Of a stretch of DNA of 64,000 nucleotides, positions 42,164 to 49,772 are shown in pieces. This DNA comes from Synechococcus sp. NB0720_010 (GTDB lineage Bacteria; Cyanobacteriota; Cyanobacteriia; PCC-6307; Cyanobiaceae): NCBI RefSeq assembly GCF_023078835.1, contig NZ_CP090898.1, forward strand, positions 2,296,045 to 2,360,044, given 5' to 3'. Numbering within the stretch: the stretch's first letter is position 1; every line of letters starts with the position of its first letter. The notes below the pieces were generated by a model. That model made no database searches. It saw only the letters and a program-made list of their open reading frames with translations, and had not been told where the DNA came from. The translations under genes were made by a program, and so were the position numbers.

Positions 42164-43387
42164 CTAGAGCTGCTTCATCAGTTGTGTGGCCAGGTCTTCG
42201 GCACTCAATAGAGCACCCTCGATCCGGCCAAAGCCGTCCCCAGCGAGGCTGTCCCCGCAGAAGCCGATGGCACTTTCCGGGCAGCAGCTGTGGCCGGGGT
42301 CCAGTCCTGGAGCCAGCGGGAAGGCGGCTCCCCAACGCATCAGTTGCCTTGGTGCGTCACCCAGGGTTTGTCCGCTGAGATCCGTCAGGGCCTGGGTCAG
42401 GGCATCTAGCACCCGCCTTTCATCCGAGGGATCCGGCTTGGCGCCGAGCAGTTGAGCGGCCGATGAGCGCGATCCGTAGACATGGAGATGGGCCGCGGCG
42501 AAGGCGGGACTGGATTCAGCGACCACGGCACAGCGCCCGCCGGCCAGGGGTTGGATGCTGATGCGTCGCAGTCCCCAACGCTCCTGGGCCGAGGGGGTGC
42601 ATTGCAGAACTTGCCAGGGCAGTGCCAACCAGGCGCTGGCCTGCTCCGGCGGAAGGGTTAGCAACAGATTGCAGCTGGCCTGGCCCTCGATCGAAGCCAG
42701 CTGGGCCTGCGCAGCGTTGAGCTGGGGATCAGCCAGGCTTTCGGCTGCCTGCTCTAGCGGAATACCGTCCCAGCCAAAGACCTGCTGACAGCGGGGATGG
42801 GCCAGCAGTGTTCCGCTGAGGACCAGCCAGCGGGCCTCGACCAAGGCTTCCCCGCTGCTGTTTTCCAAAGTCCAGCGCAGACCGGTTTTGGAGCGTTCGG
42901 GCCTCAGGTGGCGCACAAGGGTTCCAAAGCGCCTGCTCAGGACTCCGCCCTCTGCCTCGGCCAGCTCCAGCAGTCCAGCGGCGAGGGCATCCATTCCTCC
43001 GCGGCCCTGCCAGAGCTGCCCGTCGCTGAAGCCATCGTCAATGGCAGGGCCCAGTGACCGTTGCCCATCGAGGCTCTGAATGGATCCGCGGAAGGGGCTG
43101 ATGACCTCCCGTTGCTCGAGTGCCTGAAGCAGCTCTGGCGGCGTCTGGGCTCGGATGTTGAAGAGCGGGGCCCCATGGTTGATCCGTAGGTCCGGGTCTT
43201 GGCGCGAGTAGCGGGTGGCCGCTCGGCCCGCGGGACCGCGCCCGATTTCCAGGAGTTCCATGGATCCGCGCCAGCCGCGCCGGCGCAGCGAGGCCGCCAG
43301 CGCACAGCCCGAGACTCCTGCGCCGACGATGGCGAGATCAGTGCGCGGGAGCGAGGAGGGCAACGGAATCGACCAGAGCCTGACCAT
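42164..43387 (-). CDS. NAD(P)/FAD-dependent oxidoreductase (renalase/amine-oxidase-like)
   Basis: 407 residues with an N-terminal FAD-binding fold (LAIVGAGVSGCALAASLRRRG), an early GRGPAGRAATR segment and a C-terminal FAD contact (IGFCGDSLAGDGFGRIEGALLS). The layout is that of renalase-like flavoproteins. The substrate is unknown. It is divergent from the 43411 gene, 23 bases apart. Confidence 0.82.
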   Translation of the reverse strand: MVRLWSIPLPSSLPRTDLAIVGAGVSGCALAASLRRRGWRGSMELLEIGRGPAGRAATRYSRQDPDLRINHGAPLFNIRAQTPPELLQALEQREVISPFRGSIQSLDGQRSLGPAIDDGFSDGQLWQGRGGMDALAAGLLELAEAEGGVLSRRFGTLVRHLRPERSKTGLRWTLENSSGEALVEARWLVLSGTLLAHPRCQQVFGWDGIPLEQAAESLADPQLNAAQAQLASIEGQASCNLLLTLPPEQASAWLALPWQVLQCTPSAQERWGLRRISIQPLAGGRCAVVAESSPAFAAAHLHVYGSRSSAAQLLGAKPDPSDERRVLDALTQALTDLSGQTLGDAPRQLMRWGAAFPLAPGLDPGHSCCPESAIGFCGDSLAGDGFGRIEGALLSAEDLATQLMKQL

Positions 43388-43410
43388 GCTGGGTCTTTGC
43401 TTGGGCTGTC

Positions 43411-43911
43411 GTGGCGGAAGGGATTGATCAATCCATCACGGCCGAGGCGTTGCTTGCCCTCGAGGGGCGAGCCCGATCGGAGGGAACGGGCCTTGAGGCC
43501 GCTGATCTGGTCGGTTGCTGGCAGTTGGAGCAGGTCTGGCCGAAGGGGCGACTCCAGGCGTCCCAGTTCTCAGGGGTGCTGTTGCGGGGACTGGCGGCTC
43601 AGCTGGAGATCCGCGAGGAGGCCGGCGCGTTGCAGCTGCGCAACAGCGTGCGGCTGGGCGCCGTTGAACTGTTTTTTGAAGGTCCTGGAGCCCTCAAGGG
43701 GCGCCGTCCTCTGCTGCAGTTCCAATTTCTGCGGATGGGTTTGAGGGTCGCTGGGCGGCAGTGGTGGGAGCGTGCCTTGCCGGCTCCGGCTCCCCAGCGG
43801 ACGCCGTTCTTTGCCTTGATTGGCCGCGATGCCTCCGGTTGGCTGGCGGCTCGAGGGCGTGGGGGTGGCCTGGCCCAGTGGCGGCTTCCTGGTCAACATG
43901 GGCTGAGTTGA
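43411..43911 (+). CDS. Conserved cyanobacterial protein, possibly PAP/fibrillin-like
   Basis: 166 residues from a GTG. LVGCWQLEQVWPKG and ELFFEGPGALKGRRPLLQFQF recall the short beta-barrel of plastid lipid-associated (fibrillin) proteins, and the C-terminus is a strand-rich tail. The assignment is tentative. It heads a run of three small plus-strand genes. Confidence 0.62.
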   Translation: MAEGIDQSITAEALLALEGRARSEGTGLEAADLVGCWQLEQVWPKGRLQASQFSGVLLRGLAAQLEIREEAGALQLRNSVRLGAVELFFEGPGALKGRRPLLQFQFLRMGLRVAGRQWWERALPAPAPQRTPFFALIGRDASGWLAARGRGGGLAQWRLPGQHGLS

Positions 43912-43926
43912 ACGGTCCTTGGCTCG

Positions 43927-44190
43927 ATGGGGTGCCCCCGCTGCGGCAGTTGGTCGGTGAAATCCGACCGAAGCTTGGGAGGCCGGATGGTCTGCGGGAG
44001 GTGTGGCACGCCCCTCGATGGCGTCGCCCAGCGGGGACGGGGGCCAATGCCCAGGCTCTCGGGCATGTCCCGTCAACCCTGGCGCGTTGGCTTGATCGCC
44101 CTGGTTGCCTTGGCGGCGTTCTTCGCCGCCTGGAATCCCCGCGCTCCGATCCAGCAGCAACGCACTCCTGCTTCCCAGGGGTTCCTCTGA
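43927..44190 (+). CDS. Zinc-ribbon protein with one membrane helix
   Basis: 87 residues. The N-terminal zinc ribbon has CPRCGS and CGRCGT pairs separated by 15 residues. One membrane helix follows (VGLIALVALAAFFAAW) and a short tail. Likely a membrane-tethered zinc-ribbon protein of unknown role. Confidence 0.72.
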   Translation: MGCPRCGSWSVKSDRSLGGRMVCGRCGTPLDGVAQRGRGPMPRLSGMSRQPWRVGLIALVALAAFFAAWNPRAPIQQQRTPASQGFL

Positions 44191-44199
44191 CCGGGCAGG

Positions 44200-44616
44200 G
44201 TGGAGGCGCTGTCGCTTCTGCGTCTCATGGCTGATGCCCCCTATTTGATCGTTCTGGCTTTGCTGGAGCAGGGCGGGCAGCGGGCGATGCCCCTGCAGGG
44301 CAAGTCGCTGCGCGAGGCCCTGCCCGCTGGGGCTGATCCCGGTGAGGTCGGACGTGAGCAGGCGCTGGATCTCTTGGTGCGGGTCTGGCAGCGCAGCGAC
44401 CAGGGCGAGTTGCGTCGCGCAGCTGGAGAACGGAGTCTGCTGCTGGTCACGGTGCCGATTGAGTCCCTGCAGGACCAGCTCCCGGCGTTGAAGGCCCAAT
44501 GGCTCAACGACGGCGACACCGCGGCCCTGATCGCCGCATTGCAGGATCTCGGCAGTGGGCTTTGGTCGCTGACCATGGAGCACCGTCAGCCTTTGGCCTA
44601 TCAGGCGCTGGCTTGA
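44200..44616 (+). CDS. Conserved hypothetical protein
   Basis: 138 residues from a GTG at 44200; an ATG at 44227 is an alternative. Mixed alpha/beta with a Leu/Gln-rich character (DQLPALKAQWLNDGDTAALIAALQDLGSG). I do not recognise a family. It is followed by a hairpin terminator shared with the converging secreted-protein gene. Confidence 0.58.
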   Translation: MEALSLLRLMADAPYLIVLALLEQGGQRAMPLQGKSLREALPAGADPGEVGREQALDLLVRVWQRSDQGELRRAAGERSLLLVTVPIESLQDQLPALKAQWLNDGDTAALIAALQDLGSGLWSLTMEHRQPLAYQALA

Positions 44617-44647
44617 ACTGAACGCTGGAGTTAAGGGCGCAAGAGAA

Positions 44648-44676
44648 AGCCCCCAGTCGGGTAGCGGCTGGGGGCT
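44648..44676. terminator. Hairpin terminator between converging genes
   Basis: AGCCCCCAG and CTGGGGGCT form a 9-bp stem with an 11-base loop. The plus-side tail is T/G-rich (TTGTTGTC) and the minus-side tail reads CTTTCTCTTG, so it may act in both directions. A very similar hairpin occurs at 46123, next to the paralogous gene. Confidence 0.7.
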
Positions 44677-44697
44677 TGTTGTCTTGATGGGTTGGTT

Positions 44698-45408
44698 TTA
44701 GAGGCCGAGCCCACCGAGGGGTTGGATGCGCTTGAGGGGGATGTTGCGGTGGACCTTGAGGTTGGAGGACTTGTGTAGGCCCTGGATGGTGCGGTTGACC
44801 TTGATGTTGGAGAGTCCGCGGAGGCGATCGCCGCTGATAGAGGGAGATTGCTTGCCGGGGAAGTTTGGAATGCCTGGCAGTTTGGGGTAGACGGTGGATT
44901 TGGGGAGGTTGGGGAGTTTGACGCCGGGACGTGTACCGACGTTTCCAGGACGTTTGCCAGGGCGCTTGCCGGGGCCTTTGCCGCGAAGGGGCTGTCCATC
45001 TAGGCACAAGCCCCCACATTCTTCGTAACCATGGCCGTGGTCGTAGTCATGGCCGCGGTTCATGGAGCCTTCAATGACGCCACCGAGGATGCCGCCGACC
45101 ACGCCACCGAGGAAGGCTTCTCCCGAGGAGGAGGACTGAACGGGAACGGGTTGGGTGGTGTAGACGACGTTGAGGTTGGGGTTGTGTTGTCCTTGGACCA
45201 TGGCCTCTGCACTGGCGAGGCAGGCGAGATCAAGGCTGGTCATGTCGATGGCTGACTTGATGAGCAGCTCACCGGTTTGCCGAGAGAAGCAGTCGTAATC
45301 GAGGGAAGCGGCTTGAGCGTTGGTGGTGATGGCCAGGAGGGAGGAGCCGGCAAGGGCAGCGGCGGTGATGCCAGTGAAGCCTTGACGGAAGAAGGAGAGG
45401 GAAGTCAT
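44698..45408 (-). CDS. Secreted Gly/Lys/Pro-rich protein, paralogue of the gene at 46178
   Basis: 236 residues. The signal region FRQGFTGITAAALAGSSLLA precedes AQAASLDYDCFSRQTGELL. A glycine-zipper-like segment (AFLGGVVGGILGGVIEGSMN) follows, then a His/Asp/Tyr-rich linker and a basic, Pro/Gly/Lys-rich C-terminus (RGKGPGKRPGKRPGNVG). The N-terminal third and the promoter region are nearly identical to those of the 46178 gene, while the C-terminal part has diverged. The role is unknown; an extracellular or outer-membrane-associated location is likely. Confidence 0.72.
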   Translation of the reverse strand: MTSLSFFRQGFTGITAAALAGSSLLAITTNAQAASLDYDCFSRQTGELLIKSAIDMTSLDLACLASAEAMVQGQHNPNLNVVYTTQPVPVQSSSSGEAFLGGVVGGILGGVIEGSMNRGHDYDHGHGYEECGGLCLDGQPLRGKGPGKRPGKRPGNVGTRPGVKLPNLPKSTVYPKLPGIPNFPGKQSPSISGDRLRGLSNIKVNRTIQGLHKSSNLKVHRNIPLKRIQPLGGLGL

Positions 45409-45554
45409 GGGAGGAGCGTGTGAGGAGTGAGGAGAGGGGGATGTGTTCCCCGCTGATCACAAGCTCGCCCGGTTGGGAGGAGAAGTTGTTGAGGGACGCC
45501 ACGACCTGAGGTGACGTTGGTCTCAATTTGCGACGGCTAAAGAAATAGGGGGCT
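45285..45554. repeat. 270-bp near-identical block, copy 1
   Basis: Covers the first 124 bases of the 44698 coding sequence and 146 bases upstream. It matches 46588-46857 at a constant offset of 1303 with only a handful of differences (for example near 45332, 45355 and 45503). The noncoding upstream part is as well conserved as the coding part. Confidence 0.9.
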
Positions 45555-45701
45555 TGAGGGTGGACTGAGAGGGCCTGAAAGGGGCGATGTGAGCAAGGTC
45601 ACAGGCGGGCTTGATGGAGGTCCGGCGGCGGCTTTTTTCTTCTGGAAAAGTGAATTCATCGAGGCCAATCGGCCTTTGTTGTTCCCTCTCTGACTCCTGT
45701 G

Positions 45702-45911
45702 ATGACCAGCTCGACTCGTCCTCTGAATTTCGATGTTCATAGCGGTGTGATGAAGCGCTCGAGCGCTGTCTCGAGCCGACGAGCCGCGGTCTATTTGCTC
45801 TATGGGGTCGCCGGGATTGTGCTGTTCCACGTGCTGGGGTCGGGCGCAGTTCTGGCGAGCAGCGGCGTGGCGATTGCGTTTGTACTGGGAGTGCTGGCGT
45901 CCTGCGATTGA
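45702..45911 (+). CDS. Small membrane protein
   Basis: 69 residues: a polar Ser/Arg-rich N-terminus, then two close hydrophobic segments (AVYLLYGVAGIVLFHVL and SGVAIAFVLGVLASC). Starts at the ATG at 45702 (a GTG immediately precedes it). It lies between the two copies of the duplicated secreted gene. No family recognised. Confidence 0.5.
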   Translation: MTSSTRPLNFDVHSGVMKRSSAVSSRRAAVYLLYGVAGIVLFHVLGSGAVLASSGVAIAFVLGVLASCD

Positions 45912-45973
45912 TGGGAGTGCTGTTTGGGACCGGAGTTTTTTGATCTGTTGTTTTGCATTTGAGGAGTGAGTCG

Positions 45974-46093
45974 ATGACGGAACCGTGTTTTGTGGATGTA
46001 GATCGCTATGTGGCTGATCAGTTGCGGCGTGGTTGGCGGCTTGCGGTAGCAGGTCTGCGTCGTCGTCGCCGGCAGCGGAGGTGGCGGGGATGA
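45974..46093 (+). CDS. 39-residue Arg-rich peptide
   Basis: A short frame with a good ribosome binding site (GAGGAGTGAGTCG before the ATG) encoding MTEPCFVDVDRYVADQLRRG, then a Trp/Leu helix and an extremely arginine-rich C-terminus. It ends 30 bases before a strong bidirectional terminator. Spacing and the ribosome site argue for a real small gene, possibly binding RNA or a membrane. No homologue is recognised. Confidence 0.45.
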   Translation: MTEPCFVDVDRYVADQLRRGWRLAVAGLRRRRRQRRWRG

Positions 46094-46122
46094 GGGCAAG
46101 CCCGCAGTCGAGGAATCAAAAG

Positions 46123-46157
46123 AAAGCCCCCAGGCCGGCGAGCGGCTGGGGGCTTTT
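46123..46157. terminator. Bidirectional intrinsic terminator
   Basis: AAAGCCCCCAG and CTGGGGGCTTT form an 11-bp stem with a 12-base loop. TTTT follows on the plus side and the opposite strand has TTTCTTTTG. It separates the converging 39-residue gene and the 46178 secreted gene and is related in sequence to the hairpin at 44648. Confidence 0.85.
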
Positions 46158-46177
46158 GTGTGGTTTGGGGCCAGAGA

Positions 46178-46711
46178 TCAGAAGAGATTGGGGCGGAGCT
46201 GCAGTGGGCGACGCAGTCCTTCTCTGGAGGTGCGGTTGAGGACCTTGATGGCGTTGTTACGTTCGCTGAGCTGGCGGAAGGTGTTGGCGCGGTTGCCGAG
46301 GGGATGGCGAGCCTGTTGACGCTGACCATGGCCATGACCGCCATGGCCGTGGTGACCGTGATGGCCTTGATTCATCGAGCCTTGGATGACGCCACCGAGG
46401 ACACCGCCGAGGACACCGCCCAGGAAGGCTTCTCCCGAGGAGGATTGCTGAACGACGGGTTGGGTGTAGGTGACGGGAATGACTTGAGAGGGAGCCGGAG
46501 CGACCGCCTGCAGACCAGGGACACAGGCCAGATCAAGGCTGGTCATGTCAACGGCGGATTTGAGGAGGAGCTCGCCGGATTGACGTGAGAAGCAGTCGTA
46601 ATCGAGGGAAGCGGCTTGAGCGTTGCTGGTGATGGCCAGGAGGGAGGAGCCGGCAAGTGCAGCGGCGGTGATGCCAGTGAAGCCTTGACGGAAGAAGGAG
46701 AGGGAAGTCAT
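46178..46711 (-). CDS. Secreted Gly/His-rich protein, paralogue of the gene at 44698
   Basis: 177 residues with the same signal region and AASLDYDCFSRQSGELLLKS start as its paralogue. It has a glycine-zipper-like stretch (AFLGGVLGGVLGGVIQGSMN), then a His/Gly run (GHHGHHGHGGHGHGQRQQ) that could bind metal ions, and a basic C-terminus. The function is unknown. It probably arose by tandem duplication together with its promoter and terminator. Confidence 0.72.
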   Translation of the reverse strand: MTSLSFFRQGFTGITAAALAGSSLLAITSNAQAASLDYDCFSRQSGELLLKSAVDMTSLDLACVPGLQAVAPAPSQVIPVTYTQPVVQQSSSGEAFLGGVLGGVLGGVIQGSMNQGHHGHHGHGGHGHGQRQQARHPLGNRANTFRQLSERNNAIKVLNRTSREGLRRPLQLRPNLF

Positions 46712-46857
46712 GGGAGGAGCGTGTGAGGAGTGAGGAGAGGGGGATGTGTTCCCCGCTGATCACAAGCTCGCCCGGTTGGGAGGAGAAGTTGTTGAGGGAC
46801 GCCACGGTCTGAGGTGACGTTGGTCTCAATTTGCGACGGCTAAAGAAATAGGGGGCT
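46588..46857. repeat. 270-bp near-identical block, copy 2
   Basis: The partner of 45285-45554. Identity stops abruptly after the shared AAAGAAATAGGGGGCT, which marks the outer edge of the duplicated upstream region. Confidence 0.9.
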
Positions 46858-46875
46858 CAATCCCCCTTCTGGCGC

Positions 46876-47091
46876 TCAGTTGTATTCGCCGGGCATGTCG
46901 TTCTTATGGACCGTGACCCGATCGAACTTTTTGCCGGAGACCCGCAGCAGTTCATCCCCAGAGAACTCAAAGCCGAGCTTCAGGCCGATCTGCGCCACGT
47001 CATCGGCGGTGGCGGCGGCCAGGACCTGCTGCTTCAGGGCCTCATCGGCCTGAAGGCGAGCCAGGAAGGCCTTGAGTTGATCGAGCGACAT
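46876..47091 (-). CDS. Nif11-like leader-peptide family protein
   Basis: 71 residues with the Nif11 motif (LKAFLARLQADEALKQQVLA, DVAQIGLKLGFEFSGDEL). The tail after the leader-like domain (KKFDRVTVHKNDMPGEYN) lacks a double-glycine cleavage site and has no Cys/Ser/Thr-rich core. No modification enzyme is nearby. It is probably a stand-alone Nif11 protein rather than a natural-product precursor. Confidence 0.8.
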   Translation of the reverse strand: MSLDQLKAFLARLQADEALKQQVLAAATADDVAQIGLKLGFEFSGDELLRVSGKKFDRVTVHKNDMPGEYN

Positions 47092-47126
47092 GGCAGCGCC
47101 GTCGGGCGCAACAGTCTCCCAGAGGC

Positions 47127-47645
47127 TCAGAGCCAGTGATGCGGATAGTGCTCCGCACCGGGCTGCAGCCGGCTATAGGCCACGGCGATCAGCATCATCA
47201 CCAGCGAACCGCTGAGCACGGGCATCCAGATGAATCCAGGCTGGGCCTTGAGCAGGACCCCCAGCAGCGCCACCGCCCCGGCCGGTGGATGCAGGCAACG
47301 CAGCACCTGCCCCAGGGCGATGGTCACGGCCACGGCCAGGCCCATCACCCAGGGGGCATCGCCGAAGGCCATGACGCAGGCGACGCTGACGATGGCGGCC
47401 ACGGTGTTCCCTAGGACCACATTCCGCGGTTGCGCCAGGGGGCTGGACGGGTGGCCAAAGAGCAGAACGGTCGAGGCTCCGAAGGGTGCCACCACCAGGG
47501 GGTAGTGACTCCAGAGACTGATCAAGCCCAGGGCCGTAATGGCCAGCAGAGCACCCAGCCAAGCTCCGATCACCTGCCGCTGTTGGAAGCGCGGTTGGTA
47601 CTCCCTGCCCCGTTGGCGCTCCGACTGGATCCTGTCCCAGACCAT
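47127..47645 (-). CDS. HPP family membrane protein
   Basis: 172 residues with four to five hydrophobic segments and the defining HPP motif (RCLHPPAGAVALLG). A conserved SSPLAQPRNVVLGNTVAA segment is also present. Related proteins have been linked to nitrite transport in chloroplasts and cyanobacteria; that role is not shown here. The peroxiredoxin-like gene lies seven bases upstream on the same strand. Confidence 0.85.
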   Translation of the reverse strand: MVWDRIQSERQRGREYQPRFQQRQVIGAWLGALLAITALGLISLWSHYPLVVAPFGASTVLLFGHPSSPLAQPRNVVLGNTVAAIVSVACVMAFGDAPWVMGLAVAVTIALGQVLRCLHPPAGAVALLGVLLKAQPGFIWMPVLSGSLVMMLIAVAYSRLQPGAEHYPHHWL

Positions 47646-47652
47646 CGGTCTT

Positions 47653-48336
47653 TCAGCTCAGATAGGGATCCAAGAAGGACAGCGGGCGACTCATTGTTGC
47701 CGAGAAGCCCAGCATTCCTCGGTCCCGATGCTCATAGAGCAGGGAGTCGTCGCTCTCCAAGAGGAAGGTGGCTCCGCGTTGGGTGATGAAGTCATCACGG
47801 GGGACATAGGTCCGCCAATTCCCCAGCACCTCGGTCATGTTGCGCAGGCGCACGGTGGCGAGCTCAAAGGGCCGCTGGAATCCCTCGCCGCCCGCCAGGC
47901 GAAAGAGGGGACTCTCGAAGCGTTGCGGCGCTGATCGATCTCCGGTGTAGCCGCGCAGGACTTCGCTCAAGGTCCCTGGGGAGCCGATGCCGGCACACAT
48001 CAACAGCAGACCCGGCCAAGGTCCGCCGGGCGTCTGCAGGCCGGAGTAGAGCTCGAGCGCGCGGTGCAACCTCGGTTCGCTCTCCACCCTGAGGTTGCCC
48101 CTGGGGAAGCCGGTGAACTGGCAGAACCGCTCGGCTCCGGCCTCGTCACCAATGCCGATCGCCAGGGTCTTGATTCCGGCCTGCTCCAGCCTGGGCAAAA
48201 CGGGGGCAAGCGCCTGGGCGTATTCCAGCGAATCGAAATCCCCGAGCTGGCTCATCAGGATCACCAGCCGTCTGGACCCTGGCTCCATCCCTGGGATAGA
48301 GCGGAGGGCGTCCAGCAGAAGGTCGGGCGTCGTCAT
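47653..48336 (-). CDS. AhpC/TSA-like (peroxiredoxin-like) protein
   Basis: 227 residues with a thioredoxin-like core (RRLVILMSQLGDFDSLEYAQ and GIKTLAIGIGDEAGAERFCQ) as in AhpC/TSA-type antioxidant proteins of the FAM213-like group. The N-terminal position where a peroxidatic cysteine would be expected (ILMSQLGDF) has Ser, so peroxidase activity is doubtful. C-terminal RRDRGMLGFSATMSRPLSFL-type ends are common in cyanobacterial members. Confidence 0.75.
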   Translation of the reverse strand: MTTPDLLLDALRSIPGMEPGSRRLVILMSQLGDFDSLEYAQALAPVLPRLEQAGIKTLAIGIGDEAGAERFCQFTGFPRGNLRVESEPRLHRALELYSGLQTPGGPWPGLLLMCAGIGSPGTLSEVLRGYTGDRSAPQRFESPLFRLAGGEGFQRPFELATVRLRNMTEVLGNWRTYVPRDDFITQRGATFLLESDDSLLYEHRDRGMLGFSATMSRPLSFLDPYLS

Positions 48337-48671
48337 GGGTCTGAGGTCATCGGCGTTGAGGACGGCTCTGGTCTCAACGTCTCCTCAGCCTCGCTGAACG
48401 GGTGGGGTGGGGCGAGATGCACCTCGCCCCGTTTGAGGCGCGTCTGACGAAGAGAGCAACCTCAATCCATTGATGCCATCGCCCCGGGATGTTGTCCACG
48501 GAGGGTTGGCGACTGCAGAAAAGCCAAAAAAACTCCGCTGGTCAATCGACCGGCGGAGGTGCGTCTCTTCGTCAAAAGCGCAGGTCCTTCCTAGGAAGTC
48601 GACCAGCCCAGGCGCCATAGGTATTTGTTCCTGGTCGTATCCAGCACAATGGCGAGAGGGGAGGCCTGCCC
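48337..48671. other. Intergenic region containing a minus-strand terminator
   Basis: No convincing protein gene. It holds a strong minus-strand terminator (48526-48558), an 11-bp inverted repeat (TGACGAAGAGA at 48445 and TCTCTTCGTCA at 48564) that brackets that hairpin, and a 12-bp palindrome CTTCCTAGGAAG near 48590. The minus-strand 77-residue frame (48385-48618) is interrupted by the terminator and is unlikely to be coding. Confidence 0.5.
48526..48558 (-). terminator. Orphan intrinsic terminator, possible small RNA 3' end
   Basis: On the minus strand CTCCGCCGGTC and GACCAGCGGAG pair over 11 bp (one G-T) around GATT and are followed by seven T residues. No protein gene ends just upstream on that strand, so it may terminate a small RNA starting near 48620. 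Confidence 0.55.
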
Positions 48672-48812
48672 ATGCGCCGTCATCGTTGGCTCTTGTTGAT
48701 CGCAGCCCTGGCTTGCATCGGCAGCTTGCTGCTCTGGATTGCTGAGATCGATGTGGGGATTGAAGAGTCCCTCCCTACCCCGGCTCCTGTTGCTGCTCCC
48801 TCCAATCCATGA
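48672..48812 (+). CDS. 46-residue membrane-anchored peptide
   Basis: Starts at the ATG at 48672: RRHRWLLLIAALACIGSLLL forms one membrane helix, then a short acidic and Pro/Ala-rich tail ending APSNP. Its stop overlaps the DUF1499 start (ATGA), so it is translated together with that gene. No family recognised. Confidence 0.6.
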   Translation: MRRHRWLLLIAALACIGSLLLWIAEIDVGIEESLPTPAPVAAPSNP

Positions 48813-49216
48813 CGGCTCTTTTCTCCCACTTCCTGCTGGTCTTCACCCTGGGGCTCTTTCATCTGGTGGGTCCCGTGCCGGAGGACCTGGGTGTGCAGAA
48901 CGGCGCCCTCTCCCCCTGCCCCAGTCCGGCCCATTGCGCCCGCGTGGATTGGGCCGTGGCCAATCCCGAGGCGGCCCTTCAATCTCTGCTCCCGGTGATC
49001 CGGGCCACCCCGCGCACCGAGATCGTCGAAGAGGGGAACGGCTACCTGCACGCGACGGCCACGAGTGCCCTGTTTGGCTTCGTCGACGATCTCGAGCTCT
49101 ACGCCGATCCCAATGCTGGGGTGCTTCAGGCCCGCTCGGTCTCACGTCTGGGCGATTCGGACCTGGGTGTGAATGCGAAGCGCCTGCAGGATCTGGCGGA
49201 TCAACTCAAGGATTGA
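48809..49216 (+). CDS. DUF1499 family protein
   Basis: 135 residues with a hydrophobic signal-like N-terminus (FSHFLLVFTLGLFHLVG) and the DUF1499 domain: LSPCPSPAHCARVDW, then YLHATATSALFGFVDDLELY and ARSVSRLGDSDLGVNAKRL. Likely periplasmic; the function is unknown. The 3' end overlaps the converging PPOX gene by 11 bases. Confidence 0.85.
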   Translation: MTALFSHFLLVFTLGLFHLVGPVPEDLGVQNGALSPCPSPAHCARVDWAVANPEAALQSLLPVIRATPRTEIVEEGNGYLHATATSALFGFVDDLELYADPNAGVLQARSVSRLGDSDLGVNAKRLQDLADQLKD

Positions 49217-49772
49217 GGCACTCTTCCGCCCAGTCCTGATCCAGCCGCCAGCGGCGACGCCGGTGGGGGTGACCCACCAGCTCCAGCAACTCCACCTGCT
49301 GGATCTCGATCCGCACCAATTCAAAGGTCTCCGGTAGCGGGACCGCATCGCCGAGGGCCTCGGGAAAGTCCCCCAGGGGATCAAAGGGGGCTCCGGGTTG
49401 GGGCCAGCCCCAGAGACTCCGCGCTCCGGGATGGAGTTGTTGCCAGTGTTGGCTGCGGGCGGACTGATCGTCGTCGGCGTTCAGGAGGAGGCGATGCCCC
49501 CTAATCCGAAATTGTGATTTCGCCTTGGGCAGAAGCCAGCAGAGCTCCAGCCTGGGTTCAGCGCTGAGTTCAGCGCTCTTCTCGCTGCGTCGATCCGTGA
49601 GCAGATCCAGTTGGCAGGCTCCGGCCCAGCCGCGGAAGACGAGCGTGCGCACCCGAGGCGCCCCATCGCTTCCGAGGGTGGCCAATTGGAGCCATCGGGC
49701 CTGGGGAGACCTCCCTTCCCGCTGCCGCGCTCCGCGCAGGAGCGGCCTCCAGGGCGGCAGAGCATCACTCAT
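49206..49772 (-). CDS. PPOX-type FMN-dependent flavoprotein
   Basis: 188 residues resembling the pyridoxamine-phosphate-oxidase-like family of cyanobacteria: PQARWLQLATLGSDGAPRVR, TLVFRGW, then DRRSEKSAELSAEPRLELCW and the C-terminal RRRRWRLDQDW. The fold binds FMN. The reaction is not known. It overlaps the preceding minus-strand secreted gene by four bases. Confidence 0.83.
   Translation of the reverse strand: MSDALPPWRPLLRGARQREGRSPQARWLQLATLGSDGAPRVRTLVFRGWAGACQLDLLTDRRSEKSAELSAEPRLELCWLLPKAKSQFRIRGHRLLLNADDDQSARSQHWQQLHPGARSLWGWPQPGAPFDPLGDFPEALGDAVPLPETFELVRIEIQQVELLELVGHPHRRRRWRLDQDWAEECLNP

Noticed and set aside
45285-46857. Mobile element or transposition as origin of the 270-bp repeat
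   Set aside because: No transposase, terminal inverted repeats or target duplication are visible. Tandem duplication of a gene with its promoter explains it.
46876-47091. Nif11 protein as a lanthipeptide-type precursor
   Set aside because: There is no double-glycine site, no Cys/Ser/Thr core and no synthetase nearby.
48385-48618. 77-residue minus-strand frame
   Set aside because: A strong intrinsic terminator with a seven-T tail lies in the middle of it, so it is unlikely to be translated in full.
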